Notes: generated by a model not told the origin, from the sequence alone. Shown: positions 1 to 6,752, numbered from the stretch's first letter. The stretch is DNA of 7,404 bases from an uncultured Eggerthella sp. (GCA_900542265.1 UQML01000047.1:1-7404), one strand, 5' to 3'. Numbers and translations are program-made.

Positions 1-47
1 GAGATTGCCTCTTGTCTCGTGGGCTCGGAGATGTGTATAAGAGACAG
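1..47 (+). other. Illumina Nextera i7 adapter (non-genomic contamination)
   Basis: This is synthetic library sequence left on the contig end. Bases 1-5 (GAGAT) match the end of the P7 oligo, bases 6-13 (TGCCTCTT) match the 8-nt i7 index that I recall as Nextera N711, and bases 14-47 match the 34-nt Nextera read-2 transposase adapter, ending with the 19-bp Tn5 mosaic end AGATGTGTATAAGAGACAG at 29-47. The match is complete in order and spacing, so a biological Tn5 end is very unlikely. True genomic sequence begins at about base 48. It supplies an artificial TAA at 38-40 in frame with the first gene, so that gene's upstream limit is not natural. Confidence 0.97.
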
Positions 48-79
48 CGCAGGAGTCGTTGCAGCAGGATCAGCGCGAA

Positions 80-688
80 ATGCGTACGCGTGCTGTTGAT
101 GCCCGTATTGTAAAATCGCGGCAATCGTTACGTGATGCACTGATTAACCTTATTGAAGAAAAAGGGTTTGATGCCTTAACTGTAGGAGATTTGTGTTCAG
201 CCGCATCTCTTAATAGAGGTACGTTTTATAATCACTTTAGAGATAAAGAAGATCTTCTTGCCACGTTTGAAGAAGAGATCATGCAAGATCTGGGACGCTA
301 TCAAGTTCAAATGAGTCAGATTAGTCTGCCTGTAATTACGGGGTATGTTTTAACCAAAAAGCCTCTTCCGTTTCTTGTAGATCTTTTTGAGTATCTGCGT
401 GAACAAGGAGATTTTCTTCATGCGTTATTAGGACCAGGAGGAGATGCGGGTTTTGCGACTCGTATTAAAGAATCTATCTGTACTAACTTGGTGCATCAAA
501 TCCTGCATGAACAATATCATAATTCGCAAGATCCTCTTGTTGATTATTATGTTGCTTTTTTTGCTTCTGCATATTTGGGAGTTATTACCCGCTGGATTCA
601 AAAAGGAATGCCAGAGAGTTCAGAGGATATGGCGTTAATAGCGGTGCGACTTCTTTTTATTAAGCCAGGTGAATCGATAAAAATGTAG
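80..688 (+). CDS. TetR/AcrR-family transcriptional regulator (5' end uncertain)
   Basis: A DNA-binding repressor-type regulator of about 202 residues, the normal length for the TetR family. Counting from the ATG at 80, an N-terminal three-helix TetR domain spans about residues 10-60: a first helix around RQSLRDALINLIEEKG, then the helix-turn-helix (about 34-53) with the family signature TVGDLCSAASLNRGTFYNHF followed by DKEDLL. The C-terminal part (about 65-200) is helical and diverse; its composition resembles the DhaS-like TetR_C group, and the ligand cannot be predicted. I chose the ATG at 80 because AGGA at 66-69 lies 10 bases upstream. A TTG at 59 is in frame but has AGGAG only 3 bases away. 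The frame stays open back to base 48, where adapter begins, so the gene may be truncated at the 5' end. It runs in the same direction as the giant activase-like gene 94 bp downstream and is the likely local regulator of it, by position only. Confidence 0.9.
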   Translation: MRTRAVDARIVKSRQSLRDALINLIEEKGFDALTVGDLCSAASLNRGTFYNHFRDKEDLLATFEEEIMQDLGRYQVQMSQISLPVITGYVLTKKPLPFLVDLFEYLREQGDFLHALLGPGGDAGFATRIKESICTNLVHQILHEQYHNSQDPLVDYYVAFFASAYLGVITRWIQKGMPESSEDMALIAVRLLFIKPGESIKM

Positions 689-732
689 CACGGTGAGCCT
701 ATACCGAATGATGAACGTAAAGCAATCAGTGT

Positions 733-763
733 GTGACCTATATAAGAAATACACGTATATGTG
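733..763 (+). promoter_or_regulatory. Possible promoter and operator upstream of the giant gene
   Basis: The 94-bp gap after the TetR gene holds a 12-bp imperfect palindrome, CACGTATATGTG at 752-763, with five of six base pairs symmetric. It lies just before the Shine-Dalgarno of the giant gene. A weak sigma-70-like pair overlaps it: GTGACC at 733-738 and TATATG at 756-761, 17 bases apart, each matching four of six consensus positions. If real, this would give a leader of only about 15 bases, and the palindrome would cover the -10 region, a usual place for a TetR-type operator. The palindrome is short and the promoter match is poor, so this is only a candidate. Read-through from the TetR gene is the alternative. 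Confidence 0.25.
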
Positions 764-768
764 CGTTT

Positions 769-775
769 TGGAGGA
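769..775 (+). promoter_or_regulatory. Strong ribosome binding site that fixes the start of the giant gene
   Basis: TGGAGGA contains the full GGAGG core at 770-774 and stands 8 bases before the ATG at 783. Another in-frame ATG at 777 is only 2 bases from the core, and a GTG at 693 has no comparable site. This selects 783 as the start and agrees with the ATPase phosphate-binding motif beginning at residue 13, as is usual for the family. Confidence 0.8.
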
Positions 776-782
776 TATGACA

Positions 783-3700
783 ATGACTACAGCACAACAA
801 CTTGCACCCTTACATATTGGAATTGATGTTGGCTCAACTACCGTTAAACTGGCAATTTTGGATGATGATAATCATATTGTTTGGTCAGTTTATCGACGTC
901 ACCATGCTGATGTTCGTGCAACAATTGTGGAAGTACTCTCAGAGGCAGCAGTTGAGTACGGGGATCGACCTATGACCATTGCTATTACCGGTTCGGGTGG
1001 TTTGCTGCTTGCTCAATGGCTTGATCTGACGTTTATTCAAGAGGTTATTGCCTCAAAGACTGCGGTTGAAACCTTTATTCCCAAAACAGATGTTGCTATC
1101 GAACTTGGTGGAGAAGATGCCAAGATTATTTATTTTGATAATGGCATTGAGCAGCGTATGAATGGAACGTGCGCTGGCGGAACGGGTGCGTTCATTGACC
1201 AGATGGCGGCTCTTCTTGATACGGATGCAACCGGTCTTAATGAGTTGGCAAAAGATCACACTATTTTGTATCCCATCGCCTCACGCTGTGGTGTATTTGC
1301 AAAGACTGACGTGCAGCCGCTTTTGAATGAGGGAGCTAAACGTGAAGATATTGCTGCATCAATCTTTCAATCAGTAGTAACGCAGACTATTTCAGGTCTT
1401 GCTTGCGGTCGTCCTATTCGCGGCAATGTGGCATTTTTGGGTGGACCGCTTCAATATCTTCCTCAGTTGCGTGAGCGTTTTTATGAGACGCTTGAGCTTG
1501 ACGAAGATCATATTATCGTGCCTGAAAATGCCCATTTGTTTGTTGCCTGTGGTTGTGCGATTGCAGGCGCTAAAGAGATCAAGCAAAAGGCTGAAGCGGA
1601 AAATGCTGCTCCTAAACTTGAAAAACTCAATGAGGTGTTAGAGCGTCTCCGTAATTTGGGAGAGTTGCAAGGCTCTGAGGTTGTACGTCTTGATCCTCTT
1701 TTTGCCGATGAGGCAGACTATGCTGAATTTAAGGCACGCCATGATCAAGAAAGAATCACTCGCACTGATCTTGCGACCTATAGAGGAGTTGCTTATTTGG
1801 GTGTGGATGCAGGATCAACAACGTTTAAGGCTGCTTTGATCACTCAAGATGGATCGTTGTTGTGGAGTTCATATCAAAATAATAAGGGCGATGTGCTTGG
1901 TTGTGCTAAACGTACCCTGGCTGATCTCTATGATGCGCTTCCTAAAGATCCTTCAACAGGCAAATCTCTTATTACTATAGGTCATGCAACGGTGACGGGA
2001 TATGGCGAAGCATTGCTTTTAGAGGCGCTCCGTTTAGATTCAGGAGAAATTGAAACGGTAGCTCACTTGCGCGGTGCTCAAGAGATGCTTCCTGGCGTTG
2101 AGTTTATCTTAGACATTGGCGGACAGGATATGAAATGCTTGCGTGTTAAAGATGGCGTTATTGACTCGATCATGCTCAACGAAGCGTGTTCATCAGGCTG
2201 TGGCTCATTTATTGAGTCTTTTGCAACGGGACTTAACTTAGATGTTAAAGAATTCGCACAAACGGCAATTTCAGCAAAGCAGCCTGTTGATTTAGGTAGT
2301 CGCTGCACGGTATTTATGAACTCACGTGTTAAGCAGGCGCAAAAAGAGGGCGCTACCGTTGGAGACATTGCTGCTGGTCTTGCCTTGTCTGTTATCAAAA
2401 ACGCTCTTTTCAAGGTTATTAAGATTCGTGATCCTAAAGAAGTTGGTACTAAGGTTATTGTCCAGGGCGGAACGTTTTTAAATGATGCGGTATTGCGCTC
2501 GTTTGAGCAGCTTGCCCAAACTAACGCGGTGCGCCCTGATATTGCAGGCAACATGGGTGCTTATGGTGCGGCCTTGCTTGCGCGTGACCGTCATGAACAA
2601 GCTATGGCCGATGGGTCTAGTGCAGTTGTGAGCGGTATGCTTGATAAAGAAGCTCTTCTTGCGCTCGAACCAACCCATCGCTCAGTTCGTTGTAAAGCAT
2701 GCTCAAACGCTTGCCTTCTTACCATTAATGATTTTGGTGTGGATGAAGAAACAGGAAAGCATCGCAGGTTTATTACAGGCAATCGTTGTGAAAAGGGTGC
2801 GGGTAACTTCGATAAACTTATTGATGTGCCTAATCTTTTTGAATGGAAGACCCATCGCTTGTTTGATTATGTTCCTCTATCAAAAGAAGAAGCGACACGT
2901 GGTACGGTTGGGCTGCCTCGCGCGCTCAATATGTATGAGAATTATCCTTTCTGGTTTACTTTCTTTACTAAGCTTGGCCTTCGTGTTGAACTTTCTGATG
3001 CTTCAACCAAAAAAACGTATGAAGCTGGTATTGAATCCATGCCGTCCGAATCGGTGTGTTATCCTGCAAAGCTCTCGCATGGTCATATCATGAATTTGCT
3101 TGATAAGGATATTGATTTCATCTGGATGCCGTGCGCTAAGTATGAGCGCCAAGAAGATGAGACGGCGGGCAATCATTTTAATTGTCCTATCGTTATGAGT
3201 TATTCAGAGGCGCTGCGTTTAAATATCGATGAACTCAATGATGTTGATATTGATTTTTTGAATCCCTTTGTACCTTATGACAAGAAGGATCATTTAAAAA
3301 CGCGTATGTACCATGAGTTTGTTGAGGTGCATCCTGGTATTTTAGGCGGAACATTGCCAACGCAAGAAGAGATTGATGAAGCAATTGAGGCTGCGTGGGC
3401 AGAGGATCTGGCGTTCAAACATGACGTTCATCAAAAGGGAGCTGAGACGCTTGCTTGGATGGAGCAGACGGGAACACATGGCATTGTGCTTGCTGGACGT
3501 CCCTATCACTTGGATCCTGAGATTAACCACGCAATTCCTGAGTTATTAACCAGCTTTGGTCTTGCAGTTTTGACTGAAGATTCGGTTGCTCATCTAAGCC
3601 ATGTTGATCGCCCTATTCGTGTGGTGGATCAATGGATGTATCACACGCGTTTATATGCTGCGGCAAAATTGGTCACGCAACGCGATGATCTTGATTTAAT

Positions 3701-5558
3701 TCAGCTTAACTCCTTTGGGTGTGGTCTCGATGCGCTCACCACTGATCAAGTGCAAGAGATTTTGGAGGCTTCAAATAAGGTCTATACCGTATTGAAGATT
3801 GATGAGGTTTCTAATCTGGGTGCTGCCCGTATCCGTGTTCGTAGTTTGCTTGCTGCGCTTAAAGATCAAGCTGATGAGCGTGCTGAACAGGCTAAATTAG
3901 CGGGTGGTTGTCCTGTTGGTAACATTGATATTGCCTCTCTTGAAGCTGATGTTTCTGCACGTGAGGCAGCCATTGATAAGAAGACGGGTGCACGTGAAGG
4001 GGCTGCCGCGCGTGATGTGGCTGCTTCGTTAGAGTTGACGCAGAAAGCCAATACAGAGAGCGAACTTACTCCATCACTTGCTTCACAACGCGCGGCAGAG
4101 TTGGTGAATGAGGCAGAGGACTTGCACGCTTCAATACAGCGTGAAGGTGCATCGACCGAGTTTGAACGTGCGCAGTTCACTAAAGAGATGAAAGAGGCGG
4201 GCTATACCATTCTTTGTCCGCAAATGGCACCGATTCACTTTGACTTGTTACTACCCATTTTTAGAGCAAATGGCTATAATCTAGAACTCTTGCCTGCAGT
4301 AGATCATGGCGCTGTTGATGCGGGTCTAAAATACGTCAACAATGATATTTGTTACCCCTCTATTTTGGTTACGGGACAAATTATGGAAGCAGTTATGTCG
4401 GGACGCTATGACACTGACAAGCTTGCCGTAATCATTACCCAAACGGGTGGTGGATGCCGTGCTACCAACTATATTGCACTTATTCGTAAAGCGCTTAAAT
4501 CAGTGGGATTGAGTCATATTCCGGTCATCTCGCTTGCCTTTAAAAAGCTCGATGAGACCAATCCAGGCTTCAAAATTTCTGCGACTATGCTCTACAACGC
4601 AATATTTGGTCTTATTTATGGCGACATCTTGATGCAGTGTTTGTATCGCACTCGTCCCTATGAAATCGAGCCAGGAGCTGCACAAAACCTCTTTGATTAT
4701 TGGATGGCAAAATGCCAAAAGCAAGTTTCTGAAGGTGAGAAATTCGGACGGTATAAACAGACTGTACGTGCCATTATTGATGATTTTGATAACTTGCCCT
4801 TGCAAGGAGAAGGTACTAAGCCGCGCGTTGGTGTGGTGGGCGAGATCTTGGTTAAGTTCCATCCCACAGCAAACAATCAAGTAGTTGATGTGATTGAAGC
4901 AGAGGGCTGCGAGGCTGTTGTTCCTGGTTTAATTGAGTTCTTCTTATTTGCTATTGCTGGATCAATTTTCCAAAAAGATCCGCTGGGTAAATCAAAGAAA
5001 GGAGCGGTTGGTGCTAAGGTTGCGCTTAACCTCATCGCCAAATTGCGTAAGCCAGCTAATGACGCGCTTGCTGCCTCTAATCGCTTTGAAGCTCCGACAG
5101 ACATTTTCGAATTGGCAAGTTATGCAGAAGAAATCCTCTCGCTCTGTAACTCCATGGGTGAGGGTTGGCTTTTGACCGCTGAGATGTGTGAGCTTATTCG
5201 CACAGGAGCTCCTAATATTGTTTGTGCACAACCCTTTGCGTGCTTGCCTAATCATGTTGTGGGAAAAGCGGTAATCAAGGAGTTGCGCCGCCGTTACGAC
5301 AAGACCAATATTGTTGCGGTTGATTATGATCCTGGTGCTTCAGAGGTTAATCAGCTCAATCGTATCAAACTGATGATTTCAGTTGCTAAAGCTAACATGG
5401 AAGAAGAAAAACGCAGTGCTGATCAAGCGCAGAAAAGCATTACTCAATCAGTGCAGGATTCACTTAATGAGACCTGGCAATCTGAAGGTGGCGATGGGTC
5501 AGCGCTACATGCAACCGTCTTTAGAACTGAAGATGAGGTTGAGTACAAAAAGGCCTAA
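783..5558 (+). CDS. Giant acyl-CoA dehydratase activase-like protein with tandem ASKHA ATPase domains
   Basis: A 1591-residue cytoplasmic protein that fuses modules related to the 2-hydroxyacyl-CoA dehydratase activator (HgdC; BadF/BadG/BcrA/BcrD ATPases) and dehydratase components. No signal peptide or membrane segment is evident. Domains: ASKHA ATPase 1 (about 10-265) with GIDVGSTTVK (13-22), ELGGEDAK (107-114), Cys130 in NGTCAGGTG, Cys169 in SRCGVF and GGPLQ (220-224); a helical linker; ASKHA ATPase 2 (about 337-600) with GVDAGSTTFK (340-349), DIGGQDMK (444-451), Cys469 in NEACSSGCG, Cys508 in SRCTVF and QGGTF (561-565). Next come a four-Cys segment (Cys637, 640, 644, 669), a DUF2229/CoA_enzyme_activase-type domain from about 707 (GLPRALNMYENYPFW; Cys759, Cys784, Cys801), a segment with GRPYH (905-909) and SFGCGLDA (977-984), an Ala/Glu-rich linker (about 1027-1138), and an HgdA/HgdB- or COG3581-like C-terminal part (about 1140-1545) with CPQMAP, NNDICYP, TQTGGGCR, CAQPFACLPNH and DYDPGASE. 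Activases of this family use ATP to drive one-electron transfer from a bridging [4Fe-4S] cluster. Both Cys pairs are 39 residues apart, which I recall as the spacing in HgdC (Cys127/Cys166). E. coli YjiL/YjiM are separate-gene relatives. The physiological substrate is unknown. Family assignment is sure; function is inferred. Confidence 0.95.
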   Translation: MTTAQQLAPLHIGIDVGSTTVKLAILDDDNHIVWSVYRRHHADVRATIVEVLSEAAVEYGDRPMTIAITGSGGLLLAQWLDLTFIQEVIASKTAVETFIPKTDVAIELGGEDAKIIYFDNGIEQRMNGTCAGGTGAFIDQMAALLDTDATGLNELAKDHTILYPIASRCGVFAKTDVQPLLNEGAKREDIAASIFQSVVTQTISGLACGRPIRGNVAFLGGPLQYLPQLRERFYETLELDEDHIIVPENAHLFVACGCAIAGAKEIKQKAEAENAAPKLEKLNEVLERLRNLGELQGSEVVRLDPLFADEADYAEFKARHDQERITRTDLATYRGVAYLGVDAGSTTFKAALITQDGSLLWSSYQNNKGDVLGCAKRTLADLYDALPKDPSTGKSLITIGHATVTGYGEALLLEALRLDSGEIETVAHLRGAQEMLPGVEFILDIGGQDMKCLRVKDGVIDSIMLNEACSSGCGSFIESFATGLNLDVKEFAQTAISAKQPVDLGSRCTVFMNSRVKQAQKEGATVGDIAAGLALSVIKNALFKVIKIRDPKEVGTKVIVQGGTFLNDAVLRSFEQLAQTNAVRPDIAGNMGAYGAALLARDRHEQAMADGSSAVVSGMLDKEALLALEPTHRSVRCKACSNACLLTINDFGVDEETGKHRRFITGNRCEKGAGNFDKLIDVPNLFEWKTHRLFDYVPLSKEEATRGTVGLPRALNMYENYPFWFTFFTKLGLRVELSDASTKKTYEAGIESMPSESVCYPAKLSHGHIMNLLDKDIDFIWMPCAKYERQEDETAGNHFNCPIVMSYSEALRLNIDELNDVDIDFLNPFVPYDKKDHLKTRMYHEFVEVHPGILGGTLPTQEEIDEAIEAAWAEDLAFKHDVHQKGAETLAWMEQTGTHGIVLAGRPYHLDPEINHAIPELLTSFGLAVLTEDSVAHLSHVDRPIRVVDQWMYHTRLYAAAKLVTQRDDLDLIQLNSFGCGLDALTTDQVQEILEASNKVYTVLKIDEVSNLGAARIRVRSLLAALKDQADERAEQAKLAGGCPVGNIDIASLEADVSAREAAIDKKTGAREGAAARDVAASLELTQKANTESELTPSLASQRAAELVNEAEDLHASIQREGASTEFERAQFTKEMKEAGYTILCPQMAPIHFDLLLPIFRANGYNLELLPAVDHGAVDAGLKYVNNDICYPSILVTGQIMEAVMSGRYDTDKLAVIITQTGGGCRATNYIALIRKALKSVGLSHIPVISLAFKKLDETNPGFKISATMLYNAIFGLIYGDILMQCLYRTRPYEIEPGAAQNLFDYWMAKCQKQVSEGEKFGRYKQTVRAIIDDFDNLPLQGEGTKPRVGVVGEILVKFHPTANNQVVDVIEAEGCEAVVPGLIEFFLFAIAGSIFQKDPLGKSKKGAVGAKVALNLIAKLRKPANDALAASNRFEAPTDIFELASYAEEILSLCNSMGEGWLLTAEMCELIRTGAPNIVCAQPFACLPNHVVGKAVIKELRRRYDKTNIVAVDYDPGASEVNQLNRIKLMISVAKANMEEEKRSADQAQKSITQSVQDSLNETWQSEGGDGSALHATVFRTEDEVEYKKA

Positions 5559-5572
5559 GGCCTAAAGCCTAA
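5552..5572 (+). repeat. Three 7-bp tandem repeats spanning the stop codon
   Basis: Two exact copies of GGCCTAA (5552-5558 and 5559-5565) are followed by AGCCTAA (5566-5572). The first copy contains the gene's own TAA stop. Because the period is 7, the TAA triplets at 5556, 5563 and 5570 fall in three different reading frames, so any ribosome leaving the gene meets a stop in every frame within 17 bases. It may be a slippage product rather than a selected element. Confidence 0.85.
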
Positions 5573-5609
5573 AGGAAAAATAAAGGTATAGACGTAATAC
5601 GCAATCGAT

Positions 5610-5643
5610 TGGAGCCTATGCGCAGCAATACACATAGGCTCCA
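5610..5643. terminator. Hairpin between convergent genes, possible bidirectional terminator
   Basis: A perfect 11-bp stem, TGGAGCCTATG (5610-5620) pairing with CATAGGCTCCA (5633-5643), encloses a 12-base loop. It sits 52 bases after the giant gene's stop and includes the stop codon (5616-5618) and last codons of the convergent hydrolase gene. The position suits a shared terminator, but no T tract follows directly on either strand: on the + strand only CATCATTTCTC follows, and on the - strand a T-rich stretch appears about 20 bases later, opposite 5571-5585. Intrinsic termination is therefore plausible, not certain. Confidence 0.5.
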
Positions 5644-6647
5644 TCATTTCTCACGCGACGAGCGAGAAAACCAGTATCGACAAGGTAGTCAAGGTAAGCA
5701 TAAATAATGGCAGTTCTTCGCATACGCATGAAGTCAGATTGAGCTGCTAGTCCACCGGTATGGCGCGCATAGTGGGCAACGGTTGCTTCATAGGCACTTA
5801 CTTCAGAAAGTGTCATCATAAGTTCTTGCATGCGACTTAATTGAACGGTATATGATTCGATAATACGATCTATAAAAGCATTAATAATCTCGGGCGTGTG
5901 AAGTGCATCAGTGTGGCTCATATAGATATGTTCAAGATTGAGTGTTTTTAAAAACGTGAGACTTTCTAAGAAACGTGTAAGTATGTGAGATTCTGGATCA
6001 AGTTGCATATGACCAGGAGCAGCATCAAGAATATGATCTCCTGCAAATAGAATGCGTTTATTGCGTTCAAGCAAACAGGCATGTTCGGGAGCATGACCGG
6101 GAGTATAGAGTACTTCTAAATCATAGTCGTCATAGGTAAGGTGGGTGTGATCTGGCAATATATGCATTCGCTCTAACACGCGGAGAGAAAAGCGGTCTTT
6201 TCCCATGATGAATTCAGCGCAGGGGTGCATGCAGGCGCCTTCTGCTTGGTAGAGGCCGGTGCGTTGCAAAAAGAGATCGCGACGATCAACGGTATAAAGA
6301 GTAAGTGGACCGCAGAAAAATTCACGCATTCCTTGCCCTATACAATAATCAAGATTCCCATCGTGATCTTCATGAAAATGCGTGATGAATGCTTGGGTAT
6401 TTTCCCAAGAGATTCCTTTACGTTCGAGGGCTTTATCAAGTGCCTGTGTCCCACAAAACTCGGCATATCCAACATCGACAAAAAGTGCTCGATGGGGTGT
6501 AGCATGCGTGTCAAGGAGTGCATATAAATCAATACGGTCAGCATAGTGAAAGTGAGCAATATCAAAGCGGGAATGATAAAGCGAGGGGGCGCATTGTTCG
6601 AGTAGCGTGTGGGTATTGAAAGTGACCTGGGGGTATGTTCGACCCAT
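5616..6647 (-). CDS. MBL-fold metallo-hydrolase
   Basis: A 343-residue soluble hydrolase of the metallo-beta-lactamase fold with an apparently complete dinuclear metal site. The ligand motifs appear in canonical order: HFHEDH (His90, His92, Asp94, His95), His185 in TPGHAPEHACL, Asp204 in FAGDHILD, and His245 in MSHTDAL. The strand before the first motif, ALFVDVGYAEF (54-64), is the usual metal-independent aspartate strand. The region after about residue 250 is helical and ends in a small tyrosine-rich segment that resembles the winged-helix tail of LACTB2/glyoxalase-II-like hydrolases (DGAYVYCCA at the end). Such enzymes hydrolyse thioesters, lactones or phosphoesters; the substrate cannot be told from sequence. 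The start is supported by AAAGGAAG on the minus strand (6656-6663), 8-9 bases upstream. The gene converges on the giant activase-like gene and diverges from the nitroreductase gene. Family assignment is firm; the precise reaction is unknown. Confidence 0.93.
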   Translation of the reverse strand: MGRTYPQVTFNTHTLLEQCAPSLYHSRFDIAHFHYADRIDLYALLDTHATPHRALFVDVGYAEFCGTQALDKALERKGISWENTQAFITHFHEDHDGNLDYCIGQGMREFFCGPLTLYTVDRRDLFLQRTGLYQAEGACMHPCAEFIMGKDRFSLRVLERMHILPDHTHLTYDDYDLEVLYTPGHAPEHACLLERNKRILFAGDHILDAAPGHMQLDPESHILTRFLESLTFLKTLNLEHIYMSHTDALHTPEIINAFIDRIIESYTVQLSRMQELMMTLSEVSAYEATVAHYARHTGGLAAQSDFMRMRRTAIIYAYLDYLVDTGFLARRVRNDGAYVYCCA

Positions 6648-6655
6648 AGAGAAAG

Positions 6656-6663
6656 CTTCCTTT
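6656..6663 (-). promoter_or_regulatory. Ribosome binding site of the MBL-fold hydrolase gene
   Basis: Read on the minus strand this is AAAGGAAG, with the AGGAA core (opposite 6657-6661) 9 bases before the ATG whose complement is at 6645-6647. It confirms the minus-strand start chosen for the hydrolase. Confidence 0.65.
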
Positions 6664-6720
6664 GTACAGTAATACTTGTGATATATCGACAGTTAGTTCA
6701 TGTGTATACTTACCTATAGA

Positions 6721-6752
6721 TTACTAGCTTATCGAAAAAGACAAGCTAGTAA
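6721..6752. promoter_or_regulatory. Inverted repeat in the divergent intergenic region, possible operator
   Basis: TTACTAGCTT (6721-6730) and AAGCTAGTAA (6743-6752) form a perfect 10-bp inverted repeat. The pairing extends by two more pairs past one mismatch, leaving a GAAAAA loop (6734-6739). Two CTAG cores are 22 bp apart, about two helical turns, and a third lies in the palindrome ACTAGT at 6757-6762. No T tract follows on either strand, so an intrinsic terminator is unlikely. It lies 38 bases before the nitroreductase start and 73 bases before the hydrolase start, suiting an operator for either gene or a leader stem in the nitroreductase mRNA. Candidate -10-like sequences TATACT (6705-6710) and TATAGA (6715-6720) sit just upstream, without a convincing -35. 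Confidence 0.45.

Noticed and set aside
29..47. Tn5/IS50-like mosaic end suggesting a natural transposon boundary
   Set aside because: It is preceded in exact register by the rest of the Nextera read-2 adapter, an i7 index and the P7 end, so it is a library artefact.
693..782. Extension of the giant gene to a GTG start at 693, adding 30 residues
   Set aside because: No Shine-Dalgarno stands before the GTG, the added residues are unlike the family, and a strong GGAGG lies 8 bases before the ATG at 783 with the phosphate-binding motif soon after.
2078..2554. 158-codon open frame on the minus strand inside the giant gene
   Set aside because: It lies opposite strongly conserved coding sequence of the second ATPase domain, its translation shows no recognisable motif, and it has no independent support.
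3866..4180. 104-codon Ala/Ser-rich minus-strand frame
   Set aside because: It mirrors the Ala/Glu-rich linker of the giant protein; low-complexity GC-rich codons create long antisense frames by chance.
783..5558. Calling the giant gene benzoyl-CoA reductase, 2-hydroxyglutaryl-CoA dehydratase or a nitrogenase-like enzyme
   Set aside because: The modules are related to activators and components of those systems, but no diagnostic partner genes are present and the fused family has no reaction that can be read from sequence.
6225..6527. 100-codon plus-strand frame opposite the MBL-fold hydrolase
   Set aside because: It overlaps the metal-binding motifs of a convincing minus-strand gene and has no domain-like sequence of its own.
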